Positions 1-7,775 of a stretch of DNA of 64,000 bases are shown here, one piece after another. Source of the DNA: Dehalococcoidia bacterium (lineage in GTDB: Bacteria > Chloroflexota > Dehalococcoidia > DSTF01 > JALHUB01); NCBI GenBank assembly GCA_030018455.1, contig JASEFU010000001.1, positions 497,545 to 561,544 on the forward strand. The letters are read 5' to 3'. How positions within the stretch are numbered: position 1 is the stretch's first letter; each line of letters begins with the position of its first letter. Below the pieces are notes generated by a model. That model saw nothing but the letters and a program-made list of their open reading frames with translations, did no database searches and was not told the origin of the DNA. Position numbers and translations under genes: made by a program.

Positions 1-1
1 A

Positions 2-1075
2 GGACGGGGCGACTGCCGCGGCGTCATGCTGCACGACTATCACCTGTACGCGGCGCCGCTCTTCATCCGCAACCTCTGCCCGCGGGTCGCCCTGCAACAC
101 TTCGTGCACATCCCCTGGCCCAGCCTGGAAGCCTGGCAGCTGCTGCCGCGCCCCATCGTCGATTCCATTCACGAGGGGCTCCTCGCCAACGACAGCGTCG
201 TCTTCCAGAACGAGGCGTCGGCGCAGCAGTTTCTCGTGTCCTGCTGGTCGTTCGTCCCTGACGCCCGCATAGATTTCAGTCAGTCGGTTATCCGCCACCG
301 CGGCCGGAGCATCCGCGTGTGGGCGAACCCGATGGCAGTGAACGTGTTCGAGCTGCGCGCCCGTCTTGCGTCGCCGGAAGCCGAGCGTTACCGTGAGGCC
401 CTGCAGGCAGAAGCGGGCGAGCGAACGATCGTCCGTGTCGACCGCATGGACCCGAGCAAGAACATACTCGGCGGTTTCCGCGCCTTCGGCCGCCTGCTTC
501 AGGAGCGCCCGGAGTGGCGAGGAAGAGTGAAGTTCCTCGCGTTCCTGGTGCCTTCACGCACGAGCATCCCCGAGTACCGCGCCTACGCCGAGAACGTCCT
601 CAAGCTTGTGGACGAGATTAACGCCCGCTACGGCAGCCCCGGCTGGTCGCCGATCAAGGTCTTCTACGAGCAGAACCGCCTTCAGGCCCTGGTCGGCCTC
701 ACCCTCTACGACGTGCTGCTGGTGAATTCGCTTGCCGACGGCATGAACCTCGTCGCCAAGGAAGGGCCGGCGGTCAACCAGACGGACGGCGCGCTCGTGC
801 TGTCGACGACGGCGGGGGCGTTCGAGGAGCTGCGCGATGGGGCGATCGCGGTGCGAGCGGACGACGTGGAAAACACGGCGAGGGCGCTGCACACGGCCCT
901 GTCGCTTGGCGATGACCAGCGGCGGGAGCGGGCCTATTTGCTGCGGCGGGCCCTGTTCCGCCACGACCTCGGGCGCTGGCTGCGCCTGATGCTGGAAGAC
1001 CTGGACGAGGCGATGACGAGCGTGGCGGCGGCAAGCCGCAGCTTCTCCTCGGGCCGCCTCGACCTGCGGGCCTAG
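2..1075 (+). CDS. otsA: Trehalose-6-phosphate synthase (GT20), 5' partial
   Basis: C-terminal part of a GT20 glycosyltransferase, which joins UDP-glucose (or a related donor) to glucose-6-phosphate. The reading frame is already open at base 2, so the N-terminal part lies outside the window and the ATG at 26 is internal. Visible family motifs are HDYH, HIPWP, the phosphate/donor-site stretch VDRMDPSKN and DVLLVNSLADGMNLVAKE near the C-terminus. The protein ends soon after the Rossmann domain, so no fused OtsB phosphatase is present, and no otsB follows downstream. Glucosylglycerol-phosphate synthase is a close relative that cannot be excluded without the N-terminus. Confidence in the family is high; the exact acceptor is inferred. 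Confidence 0.9.
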   Translation, partial: GRGDCRGVMLHDYHLYAAPLFIRNLCPRVALQHFVHIPWPSLEAWQLLPRPIVDSIHEGLLANDSVVFQNEASAQQFLVSCWSFVPDARIDFSQSVIRHRGRSIRVWANPMAVNVFELRARLASPEAERYREALQAEAGERTIVRVDRMDPSKNILGGFRAFGRLLQERPEWRGRVKFLAFLVPSRTSIPEYRAYAENVLKLVDEINARYGSPGWSPIKVFYEQNRLQALVGLTLYDVLLVNSLADGMNLVAKEGPAVNQTDGALVLSTTAGAFEELRDGAIAVRADDVENTARALHTALSLGDDQRRERAYLLRRALFRHDLGRWLRLMLEDLDEAMTSVAAASRSFSSGRLDLRA

Positions 1076-1159
1076 GCCGAGCAAGGAAGGCCCGGCCGCA
1101 ACTTCAACCCCCCATGCCGGAAATCTACGGGGCTTTTCCGGCACGCCTGTCTGCACCGG

Positions 1160-1410
1160 AGGCGGCTGCCAGCCGACCGTTTCCCGTTCGACGCAAGCAG
1201 CGACGGCAAGCGCGACGTGGTCGCAACACGGCCTCGCCGCAACCTGTACGCCGATGGGCAAACCTTCGGGCGAGGAACCGGCGCGGACGACCACGCACGG
1301 CCAGCCGGTGAAGCTGTACCGCAGCGCGTAGATGAAGTCCTCGTCCCGCTCTGCCCCGTGCGGGGGCGCCGGATAAGGGCATACGGGCGAGATGACGGGG
1401 ATTCCCGATG
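1160..1410 (-). pseudogene. Amidase-signature enzyme, C-terminal remnant
   Basis: The minus strand encodes about 83 residues that read like the end of an amidase-signature (AS) family protein. They include a CPYPAPPHG loop, then YSFTGWPCVVVRAGSSPEGL, PIGVQVAARP, and a final helix ending GWQPP. Family members are usually 450-500 residues; the catalytic Ser-Ser-Lys core is absent here. No stop codon follows the expected end, and the frame runs on into antisense of the trehalose-phosphate synthase gene. No matching upstream sequence is seen in any frame to about 1560. This looks like a decayed gene fragment left between otsA and the DedA gene. The call rests on remembered family motifs. Confidence 0.65.
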
Positions 1411-1449
1411 TCAGCCTGCGAGCTCCGGGAGTCGCCCTCACGGTTTGCC

Positions 1450-1479
1450 TTGACCCCGCCGTTCGCGCCTTGCTACACT
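1450..1479 (+). promoter_or_regulatory. Sigma70-like promoter upstream of the DedA gene
   Basis: TTGACC (1450-1455), an 18-base spacer and TACACT (1474-1479). Transcription would begin near 1486, just ahead of the DedA reading frame, which is open from 1521. The match to consensus is good; no experiment supports it. Confidence 0.55.
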
Positions 1480-1613
1480 CAATCGACGCCTCCCTCAAAT
1501 AGGGGCGCGTCCAGCAATAGCCGGAGCCGCGTGCCCTGATCTCAGGCATAGAAGAAGCGATCCTCGACTTCATCCGCAACACGTACGACGTCATCGAGTG
1601 GCCCGGCGTCGTC

Positions 1614-2192
1614 GTGCTGATGGCCATTGAGAGCGCCTGCATTCCCCTTCCCAGCGAGATCATCATGCCCCTCTCGGGCTGGATGCTCATAAAGGAGCGT
1701 TCGCTGGGCGCGGAATGGCTCCTCCTTGCCGCTTTCTGCGGCGCCCTCGGCAACTACCTGGGCTCGCTGCTCGCCTATTACGTCGGCGCCTGGGGCGGGC
1801 GCCCGCTGGTGAACCGCTTCGGGCGCTACGTCCTGATTTCCCCCCACGATCTTGATATCGCGGAAAGATGGTTTACAAAGTACGGCAACTGGGCTATATT
1901 CTTCTCACGCGTGCTGCCGGTAGTGCGGACGTTCATAAGTCTGCCCGCCGGCATGGCGCGGATGAACATATGGCGCTTTAGCCTGTATACTTTCGTCGGG
2001 TCGTTCCCCTGGTCATTGGGGCTCGCCTGGGCGGGATACGTCCTGGGCGAGAACTGGGAGCGGATCCGGGACTGGATGAGGCCGGCAGACGTGCCGATCC
2101 TTATAATAGCCCTCATTCTCATAGGGCTGTACGTCTACCGGCACATAAAGAGGGCTTGGCAGGAGCCGGAGCCATCGGGGCCTGAGGCGTAG
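1614..2192 (+). CDS. DedA/VTT family integral membrane protein
   Basis: DedA family (SNARE-associated/VTT domain) inner-membrane protein; characterised relatives act in lipid-carrier or phospholipid handling. Recognised from ESACIPLPSEIIMPLSGW near the start, the GALGNYLGSLLAYYVG segment, FSRVLPVVRTFISLPAGMA and a C-terminal hydrophobic helix with a basic tail. The GTG at 1614 is too far inside: the frame is open from 1521 and the upstream residues (IEEAILDFIRNTYDVIEWPG) match the usual first helix of the family. No ATG or GTG lies in that extension, so the true start is probably CTG 1536 or another rare codon. A good promoter lies at 1450-1479. Confidence 0.85.
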   Translation: MLMAIESACIPLPSEIIMPLSGWMLIKERSLGAEWLLLAAFCGALGNYLGSLLAYYVGAWGGRPLVNRFGRYVLISPHDLDIAERWFTKYGNWAIFFSRVLPVVRTFISLPAGMARMNIWRFSLYTFVGSFPWSLGLAWAGYVLGENWERIRDWMRPADVPILIIALILIGLYVYRHIKRAWQEPEPSGPEA

Positions 2193-2276
2193 CGGGGTCA
2201 GAAAGGCGGGGTGCTGGCCGCGAAGGAGTAGCTCCTACGGGGGCAGAGACAGGTCTCAAGCCTCAAAGCTGAGGAC

Positions 2277-3449
2277 ATGATCTTGGCCCAAAGCCTGAAG
2301 GGACATCTGCGAGCGGTGGCAAGGAGCGCCGGGGCAGCCGCCGTCATCGCCGTCTCCGCTTTCCTCCTCTGGCATTTCGCTTTCGACTCCCGGGAAGCCC
2401 CCACTCGGTCTATCGCCGTTGCCACCGGCGCCCCGCAGATCGTCTTCAGCGAGTTCGGCCCCAACGCCGATACCATCTGGGCCGCTTCCGCCGAGAATCC
2501 CTCGCGTCGCACCGCTGTCGCCGTCGTCGAGCACGCGCCCGAGTACGGTATCTTCCCCAGCCTGTCGCCGGACGGGCGGCGCATCGCGTATACCGTGCTG
2601 CCGCCGGGCGGCGCCGCCGACATCGATGCGCCGGCGGAGCTGTGGGTGATGAACGCCGACGGCTCGAACAGGCGTCTTCTGGCCACCGACGCCGACCTGC
2701 CCGTCACGCCCGTCTGGTCGCCCGATAGCGGCTCGCTGGTCATCCGGCGCAGCGCCCCCGCGCACAACGCGGCGGGCTCGTTCCGGCTCGTGCGCGTCGG
2801 CCTCTCGGGCGGTGAGACGTTGCTGGCGCAGGCGAACGCCGGGCTCTTTCCTGTCGGTTTCTCCGCCGACGGCGCGGTCTTCTATTTCGTCCGCCTGTCC
2901 CCGAACGGGACGGATCTCGGCAGCGTGGCGTCCGGCGGAGGGGCAGCGACGGCCGTGGCCCATCTGAGCGACGGCTTTGCCCGCGACTGGCGCCTCTCCC
3001 CCGACGGAATGCGCCTCGCTTACCTGAAGCCGATGTCCGACGGTGTCACCAGTTTCTACGGCGCCGTCGTGCTCGACCTCGCGGGCGGCGCTTCGATGAT
3101 GAAAGCGGCGGCTATCGGCGGCAAAGGCGACTTCAGCCCCGTCTGGCACCCGAGCGGACAGAAGCTGACGGTCGGGCGCGTGGGCGAGGCGGGGAGGCCC
3201 GCGGGCGCCCTCCAGATCGCGGTCGCCGGCGCGGGCGGCGCGCAGGCGCTCGCGGCCCCCGCAAGAGGCTTCGATGTTCCGCTCGCCTGGTCGCCGGACG
3301 GCGGCTACCTGGCTGTCCGCTCGTTCGAGGGCGGTTCGCCTGCCAGCCCCGGCCGGAGCTGGGTGATGCTCACGGACGGCAGCGGCGAGCGGCAGAAGCT
3401 ATCCTCGGTGAGCGATATCGAGATCGCAGGCTGGATCGACGGAGGATAG
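2277..3449 (+). CDS. Membrane-anchored TolB/PD40-type beta-propeller protein
   Basis: 390 residues. An N-terminal hydrophobic segment (about residues 18-33) acts as a signal or membrane anchor, placing the rest outside the membrane. The body has about six PD40/WD40-like repeats with the recurring core W/L-SPDG-x-x-(I/L)-A, for example LSPDGRRIAYTV, WSPDSGSLVIRR, LSPDGMRLAYLK and WSPDGGYLAVRS. This gives a TolB-like six-bladed propeller, normally a protein-interaction or ligand platform. The stop is 3 bases before the next gene, so the two are almost certainly cotranscribed. No TolA/Q/R or Pal gene is nearby, so a Tol role should not be assumed. Confidence 0.8.
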   Translation: MILAQSLKGHLRAVARSAGAAAVIAVSAFLLWHFAFDSREAPTRSIAVATGAPQIVFSEFGPNADTIWAASAENPSRRTAVAVVEHAPEYGIFPSLSPDGRRIAYTVLPPGGAADIDAPAELWVMNADGSNRRLLATDADLPVTPVWSPDSGSLVIRRSAPAHNAAGSFRLVRVGLSGGETLLAQANAGLFPVGFSADGAVFYFVRLSPNGTDLGSVASGGGAATAVAHLSDGFARDWRLSPDGMRLAYLKPMSDGVTSFYGAVVLDLAGGASMMKAAAIGGKGDFSPVWHPSGQKLTVGRVGEAGRPAGALQIAVAGAGGAQALAAPARGFDVPLAWSPDGGYLAVRSFEGGSPASPGRSWVMLTDGSGERQKLSSVSDIEIAGWIDGG

Positions 3450-3452
3450 CCC

Positions 3453-4790
3453 GTGCGACGGTTGGTGCTGGCGGCGTTGGTGGTGGTCGTCTCAGGTCTC
3501 ATCTCCTCCGGACGCGCTTCCCCCGTTTCGGCGTGTTGCCTGCCCGAGGCGCCCCAGACGTACGAGTGCATGGAAGACCGCGGCCTTTACCTCCAGACGA
3601 TGGAGCTGGCGGCCTACAACATGCTCTTCCCCGGCGACGCCTACTTCGGGCTGCCCCGCCTCGAAACGGGGCTGCGCGGCACCCGCAGCAGCACGCAGCC
3701 GGTCGTCCCTCCCGTGCTGCTGAAGTCGATCGGCTGGATCGAAAGCGTAATCACCCAGGCCTCCCGCGAGATACCGTTCGGCGGCGTCGGCCCCGCGCTC
3801 ATCTCATTCGATTGCGGACACGGCATCATGCAGATCACGAGCGGCATGACGACCCCGCTCGGCGAGAACGGCCACGCCAGCCCCGAGCAGGTGCTGGTGG
3901 CCACCCACTTCGCCTACAACATAGCGCGCGGCGCAGCGATGCTAGTGGATAAATGGAACGCAGCGCCGGAAAACCGTCCCATCGCGGGCACCGATACCAA
4001 CGGCGACCCGTCGCTGGTCGAGAACTGGTACTTCGCCGTCTGGAGCTATAACGGCTTCACCGGCCCCGGCGCGAACCGCAGCAATCATCCCATGGACCCC
4101 ATCTACGGCGGCTGGCCGCGCGTCCCCTATAGCTGCGGCCCCTCCACCGACGGCTTCGGCCATAACCGCGCCAAGTACCCCTACCAGGAGCTGGTCTGGG
4201 GCTGCGCCGCTCACCCTCCCGTCGTGAAAGGCGCCGCCCTCTGGCAGCCGTTCGAGGTCTCATACCCCGATCTGAACGACCCCCGCTTCAGCGGCCCGCT
4301 CAACCTGGCGAACTTCGTCTTCCCGTACGCCAACATGGACATACCGACGCCCGGTCCCGCCCATCAATACCCGACGGCAAAACCCCCGAGCAGCCTGCGC
4401 GACCAGATCATCGGTTCACCGCGGCTGGCGGTGAGCGCGGGCGACATCCGTCTCGTCGCCGATCAGGGCGGGAACGTCGCTTCTCAGGAGGTGATCGTCT
4501 CGAACCAGGGGAGCGGCGTCCTGTCGTGGATGGCTGTCCCTTCCGCCCCGTGGCTGAAGGTGACGCCGCCGGCCGGCGTCGCCATCGACTCCGCGCTTCC
4601 CTGCGCGCCCGACGCGCCGTGCGACCGCCAGGCGAAACTCACCATCAGCGTGAATCCGTCTCTCCTGACCGGCGGGACGCAACGGGCCACCCTGCGCATC
4701 ATCGCGCCCGGAACGGGGGAAACGCGGTCGGTCAGCGTCTCTATCGTGTCGATTATGAAGATGAGAATCCCGGGCGTCATGAGGAATTAG
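3453..4790 (+). CDS. Secreted lytic-transglycosylase-like protein with C-terminal BACON-type domain
   Basis: 445 residues, GTG start directly after the propeller gene. An N-terminal signal peptide (about residues 1-25) is followed by a Cys-rich stretch. Next comes an SLT-like domain with the probable catalytic Glu in GWIESVITQ, the helix FDCGHGIMQITSGM, and ENWYFAVWSYNGFTG. The last 110 residues (ISNQG-like VSNQGSGVLSWMAVPSAPWL, then TLRIIAPGTGETRSVSVSI) match the beta-sandwich BACON fold that ends many secreted carbohydrate-active proteins. The expected role is cleaving peptidoglycan or a related glycan at the cell surface. The SLT core is divergent, with a long insertion, so activity is inferred. 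Confidence 0.7.
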   Translation: MRRLVLAALVVVVSGLISSGRASPVSACCLPEAPQTYECMEDRGLYLQTMELAAYNMLFPGDAYFGLPRLETGLRGTRSSTQPVVPPVLLKSIGWIESVITQASREIPFGGVGPALISFDCGHGIMQITSGMTTPLGENGHASPEQVLVATHFAYNIARGAAMLVDKWNAAPENRPIAGTDTNGDPSLVENWYFAVWSYNGFTGPGANRSNHPMDPIYGGWPRVPYSCGPSTDGFGHNRAKYPYQELVWGCAAHPPVVKGAALWQPFEVSYPDLNDPRFSGPLNLANFVFPYANMDIPTPGPAHQYPTAKPPSSLRDQIIGSPRLAVSAGDIRLVADQGGNVASQEVIVSNQGSGVLSWMAVPSAPWLKVTPPAGVAIDSALPCAPDAPCDRQAKLTISVNPSLLTGGTQRATLRIIAPGTGETRSVSVSIVSIMKMRIPGVMRN

Positions 4791-4819
4791 CGGAGGAGAG
4801 CGGGGCAGAAGGACAGAGC

Positions 4820-4850
4820 AAGGCCCGCGAAAGGGGCCTTATGCTATACT
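4820..4850 (+). promoter_or_regulatory. Hairpin followed by an extended -10 promoter before the DUF6391 gene
   Basis: AAGGCCC (4820-4826) pairs with GGGCCTT (4834-4840) and probably ends the preceding operon. It runs straight into TGC-TATACT (-10 at 4845-4850), an extended -10 element, with GAGGAGG and ATG 4868 just downstream. No clear -35 is present. Confidence 0.45.
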
Positions 4851-4867
4851 CGTTGTGAGGAGGCGAC

Positions 4868-5356
4868 ATGTTGAACAGGTTTGTGGCGGCGGTGCGACGC
4901 AATCACGCTCTCGAGCACGCGACAATCGCTGTGCTGATGCGGCGTTTGGGCCCTAACACTCGGATGGTCGGGCGGGCGACGCCGAGCGGCTTTTACATCT
5001 ACGGCGACATGCCGGAAGGTTCGGTCGAGGAGTCGGCGCGGGAAGGTCTCGCGCGCCTGAAGAACGGCGAGTCTGGCCTTGCCGTCTCCGCCCTCTGCGG
5101 CACGAACCTCGCCGTGGCCGGCGTCATGGCGGGGCTGGCGGCGCTCATTGCCAGTGGCGGGCGCAACCGCTGGGAGCGCATGCCGACGACGTTGCTGTCG
5201 TCGATGCTGGCGGTGCTGGCGGCGCAGCCTGTCGGGCGCTGGTTGCAGAAGAACCTGACGACGAGCGCGGACGTATCAGGGCTGGAGATAACGGGCGTGC
5301 GGCATGCCGGCCAGGGCGTACGGCATTATCATAAAGTAGAGACATCGCAGGGTTAG
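4868..5356 (+). CDS. DUF6391 family membrane protein
   Basis: 162 residues starting at ATG 4868 behind a strong ribosome site (GAGGAGG). The N-terminal RRNHALEHATIAVLMRRLG is the hallmark of DUF6391, an uncharacterised family of phototrophs and Chloroflexota. Two hydrophobic stretches (around residues 78-97 and 112-128) suggest a small membrane protein. The conserved His-Ala-x-Glu-His segment resembles a metal-binding or catalytic helix, but no function is established. The tRNA-Arg gene follows after 31 bases. Confidence 0.75.
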   Translation: MLNRFVAAVRRNHALEHATIAVLMRRLGPNTRMVGRATPSGFYIYGDMPEGSVEESAREGLARLKNGESGLAVSALCGTNLAVAGVMAGLAALIASGGRNRWERMPTTLLSSMLAVLAAQPVGRWLQKNLTTSADVSGLEITGVRHAGQGVRHYHKVETSQG

Positions 5357-5387
5357 GCGGTTCGGCGCCGGCCCGGCTAACTGCAGC

Positions 5388-5463
5388 GTCCCTGTAGCTC
5401 AGTGGATAGAGCGGCTGCCTTCTAAGCAGCGGGTCGGGGGTTCGAGTCCCTCCAGGGACGCCA
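5388..5463 (+). tRNA. tRNA-Arg (anticodon TCT)
   Basis: Full cloverleaf: acceptor arms GTCCCTG/CAGGGAC (5388-5394 and 5453-5459), D-arm GCTCAGTGGATAGAGC, anticodon stem GCTGC/GCAGC around loop CTTCTAA (anticodon TCT), T-loop TTCGAGT, discriminator G at 5460. CCA is encoded at 5461-5463. Confidence 0.97.
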
Positions 5464-5599
5464 AATCATTCCCCGAGACACATCTTCCCAGACCGCTTGT
5501 TTCCAGTTAAGCGTCACATCCTCTTCCTTATCTTTCTGCTCTGGCCCTGTTACGGGTTCCTGTGTTAGACGTATCCTGAAACCGACGGTGAGGAAGAAC

Positions 5600-6769
5600 A
5601 TGTTCATAGAAGAAGATTGCACGTTTTGCGGGGCATGTCTCGCGGAATGTCCGTTTCTCGAGATGTCTCTGGAGGACGCGCGGGAGGAGATAGCCCGGCT
5701 CATCCGGACAAGAGAACCCGGCGACATGTCGAGAGATTGTGCCGGCTGCTTCTACTGCGACGTAGTCTGTCCCGTCGAAGCGAACCCTTCGCACCTTATG
5801 AGAGAGGTCCGGTCCGCTAAGGCCCGCGGCAAAGGCGCAAGTTGCCTATCGCTCATGACGGAAGAGGTGCCGTGCAACATCATGTCCGTCGGACTGGAGT
5901 TCGAAACGGAGGAAAAAGCCAGGGACCTGAACGCCTACACGAACCCCGCGCCGGCCAGGGAAGTCTTCTATCTGGGATGCAGCCTTTCATACATCTTCAC
6001 CGACCTTGCGAAGACGAAGCTCCTTGAGCGCTTGCCCAAAGTGGGCGGGATGAAATACTGCTGCGGGCTCGACGTGTACGCGCTGTTTGGAGAAGAAGAG
6101 GCCAGGATCAAGGGACGGCGCTTGCTGGATGCGCTGAGGAAGACCGGAATCGAAAGGATGGTCACCTTCTGCCCCGGCTGTGACGATATGATCAGTCAAG
6201 TCTACCCGAAGCTCATTCCCGAATTCGACATCGAGACCCTGACCATTGCGGAATACCTGGTGCAACAGCATCAAAAAGGCGAGATCAGGTTCACCAACCC
6301 CATCAACCGCAGAGTGACCTTCCATGACCCCTGCGCCTGGAGAATGATGGCCACGGACGTGCATGACAGTCCGAGAAGGCTTCTCGAACTGATGGGGGCA
6401 GAGGTCGTCGAGATGAAACACAACCGGAGGGAATCGCTGTGTTGTGGGACCCCGGTAGCGGGGCGGAATCCTCAACTGACGTCTGCCATCTCCGCGAGAC
6501 GGGTATCCGAGGCAAGAGAAACGGGCGCAGAGGCCATCGTCGTAAGTTGCACCGGTTGCCTTTCCTTGTCGGCTCAGGCCCGGGAACAGGATATCGAGGT
6601 CTACAACATCACAGAGCTGGCCCAAATGGCTATCGGCGAGCAACCGCCGCACCGGGTTGCGGAGATCAGCAGGCAACTCAGGAGCGACATCGTCAAGAAG
6701 GTCGTTGAGCATCCGGAGCTACTGCGCGAAAGGTACGTGATTCGGGACGGGAAGGTGGACCGCGTCTAG
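5600..6769 (+). CDS. Fe-S/CCG-domain oxidoreductase subunit (HdrB/HdrC- or GlpC-like)
   Basis: 389 residues from ATG 5600, chosen because GAGGA sits just before it; a GTG at 5588 is possible but lies upstream of that site. Two 4Fe-4S motifs open the protein: CTFCGACLAECP (Cys 7, 10, 13, 17) and CAGCFYCDVVCP (Cys 47, 50, 53, 57). Two cysteine-rich CCG domains follow (GCSLSY, KYCCGLD, FCPGCDDM; then FHDPCAW, LCCGTP, SCTGCLSL). This layout is that of heterodisulfide-reductase HdrC+HdrB fusions and GlpC/GlcF-type subunits, which pass electrons between a partner dehydrogenase and quinone or thiols. No flavin partner is adjacent. The gene appears less GC-rich than its neighbours. Confidence 0.8.
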   Translation: MFIEEDCTFCGACLAECPFLEMSLEDAREEIARLIRTREPGDMSRDCAGCFYCDVVCPVEANPSHLMREVRSAKARGKGASCLSLMTEEVPCNIMSVGLEFETEEKARDLNAYTNPAPAREVFYLGCSLSYIFTDLAKTKLLERLPKVGGMKYCCGLDVYALFGEEEARIKGRRLLDALRKTGIERMVTFCPGCDDMISQVYPKLIPEFDIETLTIAEYLVQQHQKGEIRFTNPINRRVTFHDPCAWRMMATDVHDSPRRLLELMGAEVVEMKHNRRESLCCGTPVAGRNPQLTSAISARRVSEARETGAEAIVVSCTGCLSLSAQAREQDIEVYNITELAQMAIGEQPPHRVAEISRQLRSDIVKKVVEHPELLRERYVIRDGKVDRV

Positions 6770-6890
6770 ACCGTCCGGCTCGGACTGAGAGTCTTCGGCG
6801 ACATTCACCGCAGACCGCAGCGCTCCACTCGCCCTCTTGGCGAGCTCTCTCCGGTCGCCGCCACATCACAGGTCCGCTGTTCCGCCGGGG

Positions 6891-7568
6891 CTAGGCCGCC
6901 AGGTCGGGGATGCGCCTCTGCAGCTCCCGCCAGGCATCGGGCCCGATCAGCTTCCTGGCCTCCTCGAACGCGGGCGCCAACGCCTGCGGAGGAAGGGTTC
7001 GCATCACCGTCTGCAACTGGTCGGCCCGCTCATCAGGGTCGAGCGCGTTGATCATCCAGCCGAAGATGCGGGGCATCTGCTCGCGCGGGTAATGCTCCAG
7101 CGAGCGGCGCACCGTTTCCCCCTGCTCCTCGAACCCGAAGTTCTGCTCGACAAGGGGTACCAGGTGAAGCTCTTCCTTGCGGAAGTGGTTGACCAGGTCG
7201 GTGTTCAGGGCGATGAAGCCTCGCTGGATCCCCCACAGCAGCTCTGACCGCCTCTGCTCCGAGCTTGCCTCTCTCAGCTCGCCGATCAACCGTCCAACCG
7301 TCTCAAACGCCTCGTCCTTCGCCCGGTGGTCGAGGACGTAGGGCTCTGTAACGTTCGGCACCTTCGTCTCGAGCTCGGGGAACATTACCTCGTCCTCGCC
7401 GTCGGAGTGCGCCCGCACCACCATTTGCAGGAACGCGTGCCGCTCTGCCAGACGGTCGAGCGCTTCTCGATCGTTCGGGTTGAGGGCCAGCGCTTCCTGT
7501 TCCAGCCTGTCCAGTTCCTTCCGGATTGCCTTGTGGATGTACCTGATCTTGCGTACCGGAGCCTCCAT
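6891..7568 (-). CDS. Hemerythrin HHE domain protein
   Basis: 225 residues. The start at 7568 (ATGGAGGCTCCG) is supported by GGAGGTGAAG just upstream; the frame stays open further but without a ribosome site. A four-helix HHE domain is indicated by IRYIHKAIRKELDRLE, ERHAFLQMVVRAHSDGEDEV (metal-ligand His and Glu), YVLDHRAKDEAF and NHFRKEELHLVPLVEQNF. These residues form a di-iron centre used in O2/NO sensing, iron storage or oxidative-stress responses. About 80 extra C-terminal residues (MPRIFGWMINALDPDERADQ onward) resemble the tail of hemerythrin-like proteins of the YciE/HHE group. Monocistronic; role inferred. Confidence 0.8.
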   Translation of the reverse strand: MEAPVRKIRYIHKAIRKELDRLEQEALALNPNDREALDRLAERHAFLQMVVRAHSDGEDEVMFPELETKVPNVTEPYVLDHRAKDEAFETVGRLIGELREASSEQRRSELLWGIQRGFIALNTDLVNHFRKEELHLVPLVEQNFGFEEQGETVRRSLEHYPREQMPRIFGWMINALDPDERADQLQTVMRTLPPQALAPAFEEARKLIGPDAWRELQRRIPDLAA

Positions 7569-7775
7569 GTCTTCACCTCCCGTGTCGCTTCGTAAAACGT
7601 TTGCGTAGCCGCATGACCGACACGTTATCGGGGCGACGTGAAGGGCGTGTGAAGAGGGCGCTATTTCTGATGAAAACAATGTGAAAAGTTGGATAACCTC
7701 TTGCACGGCGGCCCGGCGGTAGTTGTCTCAGCCGATCCTTCGGGCGTGGTCGCGAGGGGACTGAGCAGGGGCGCC

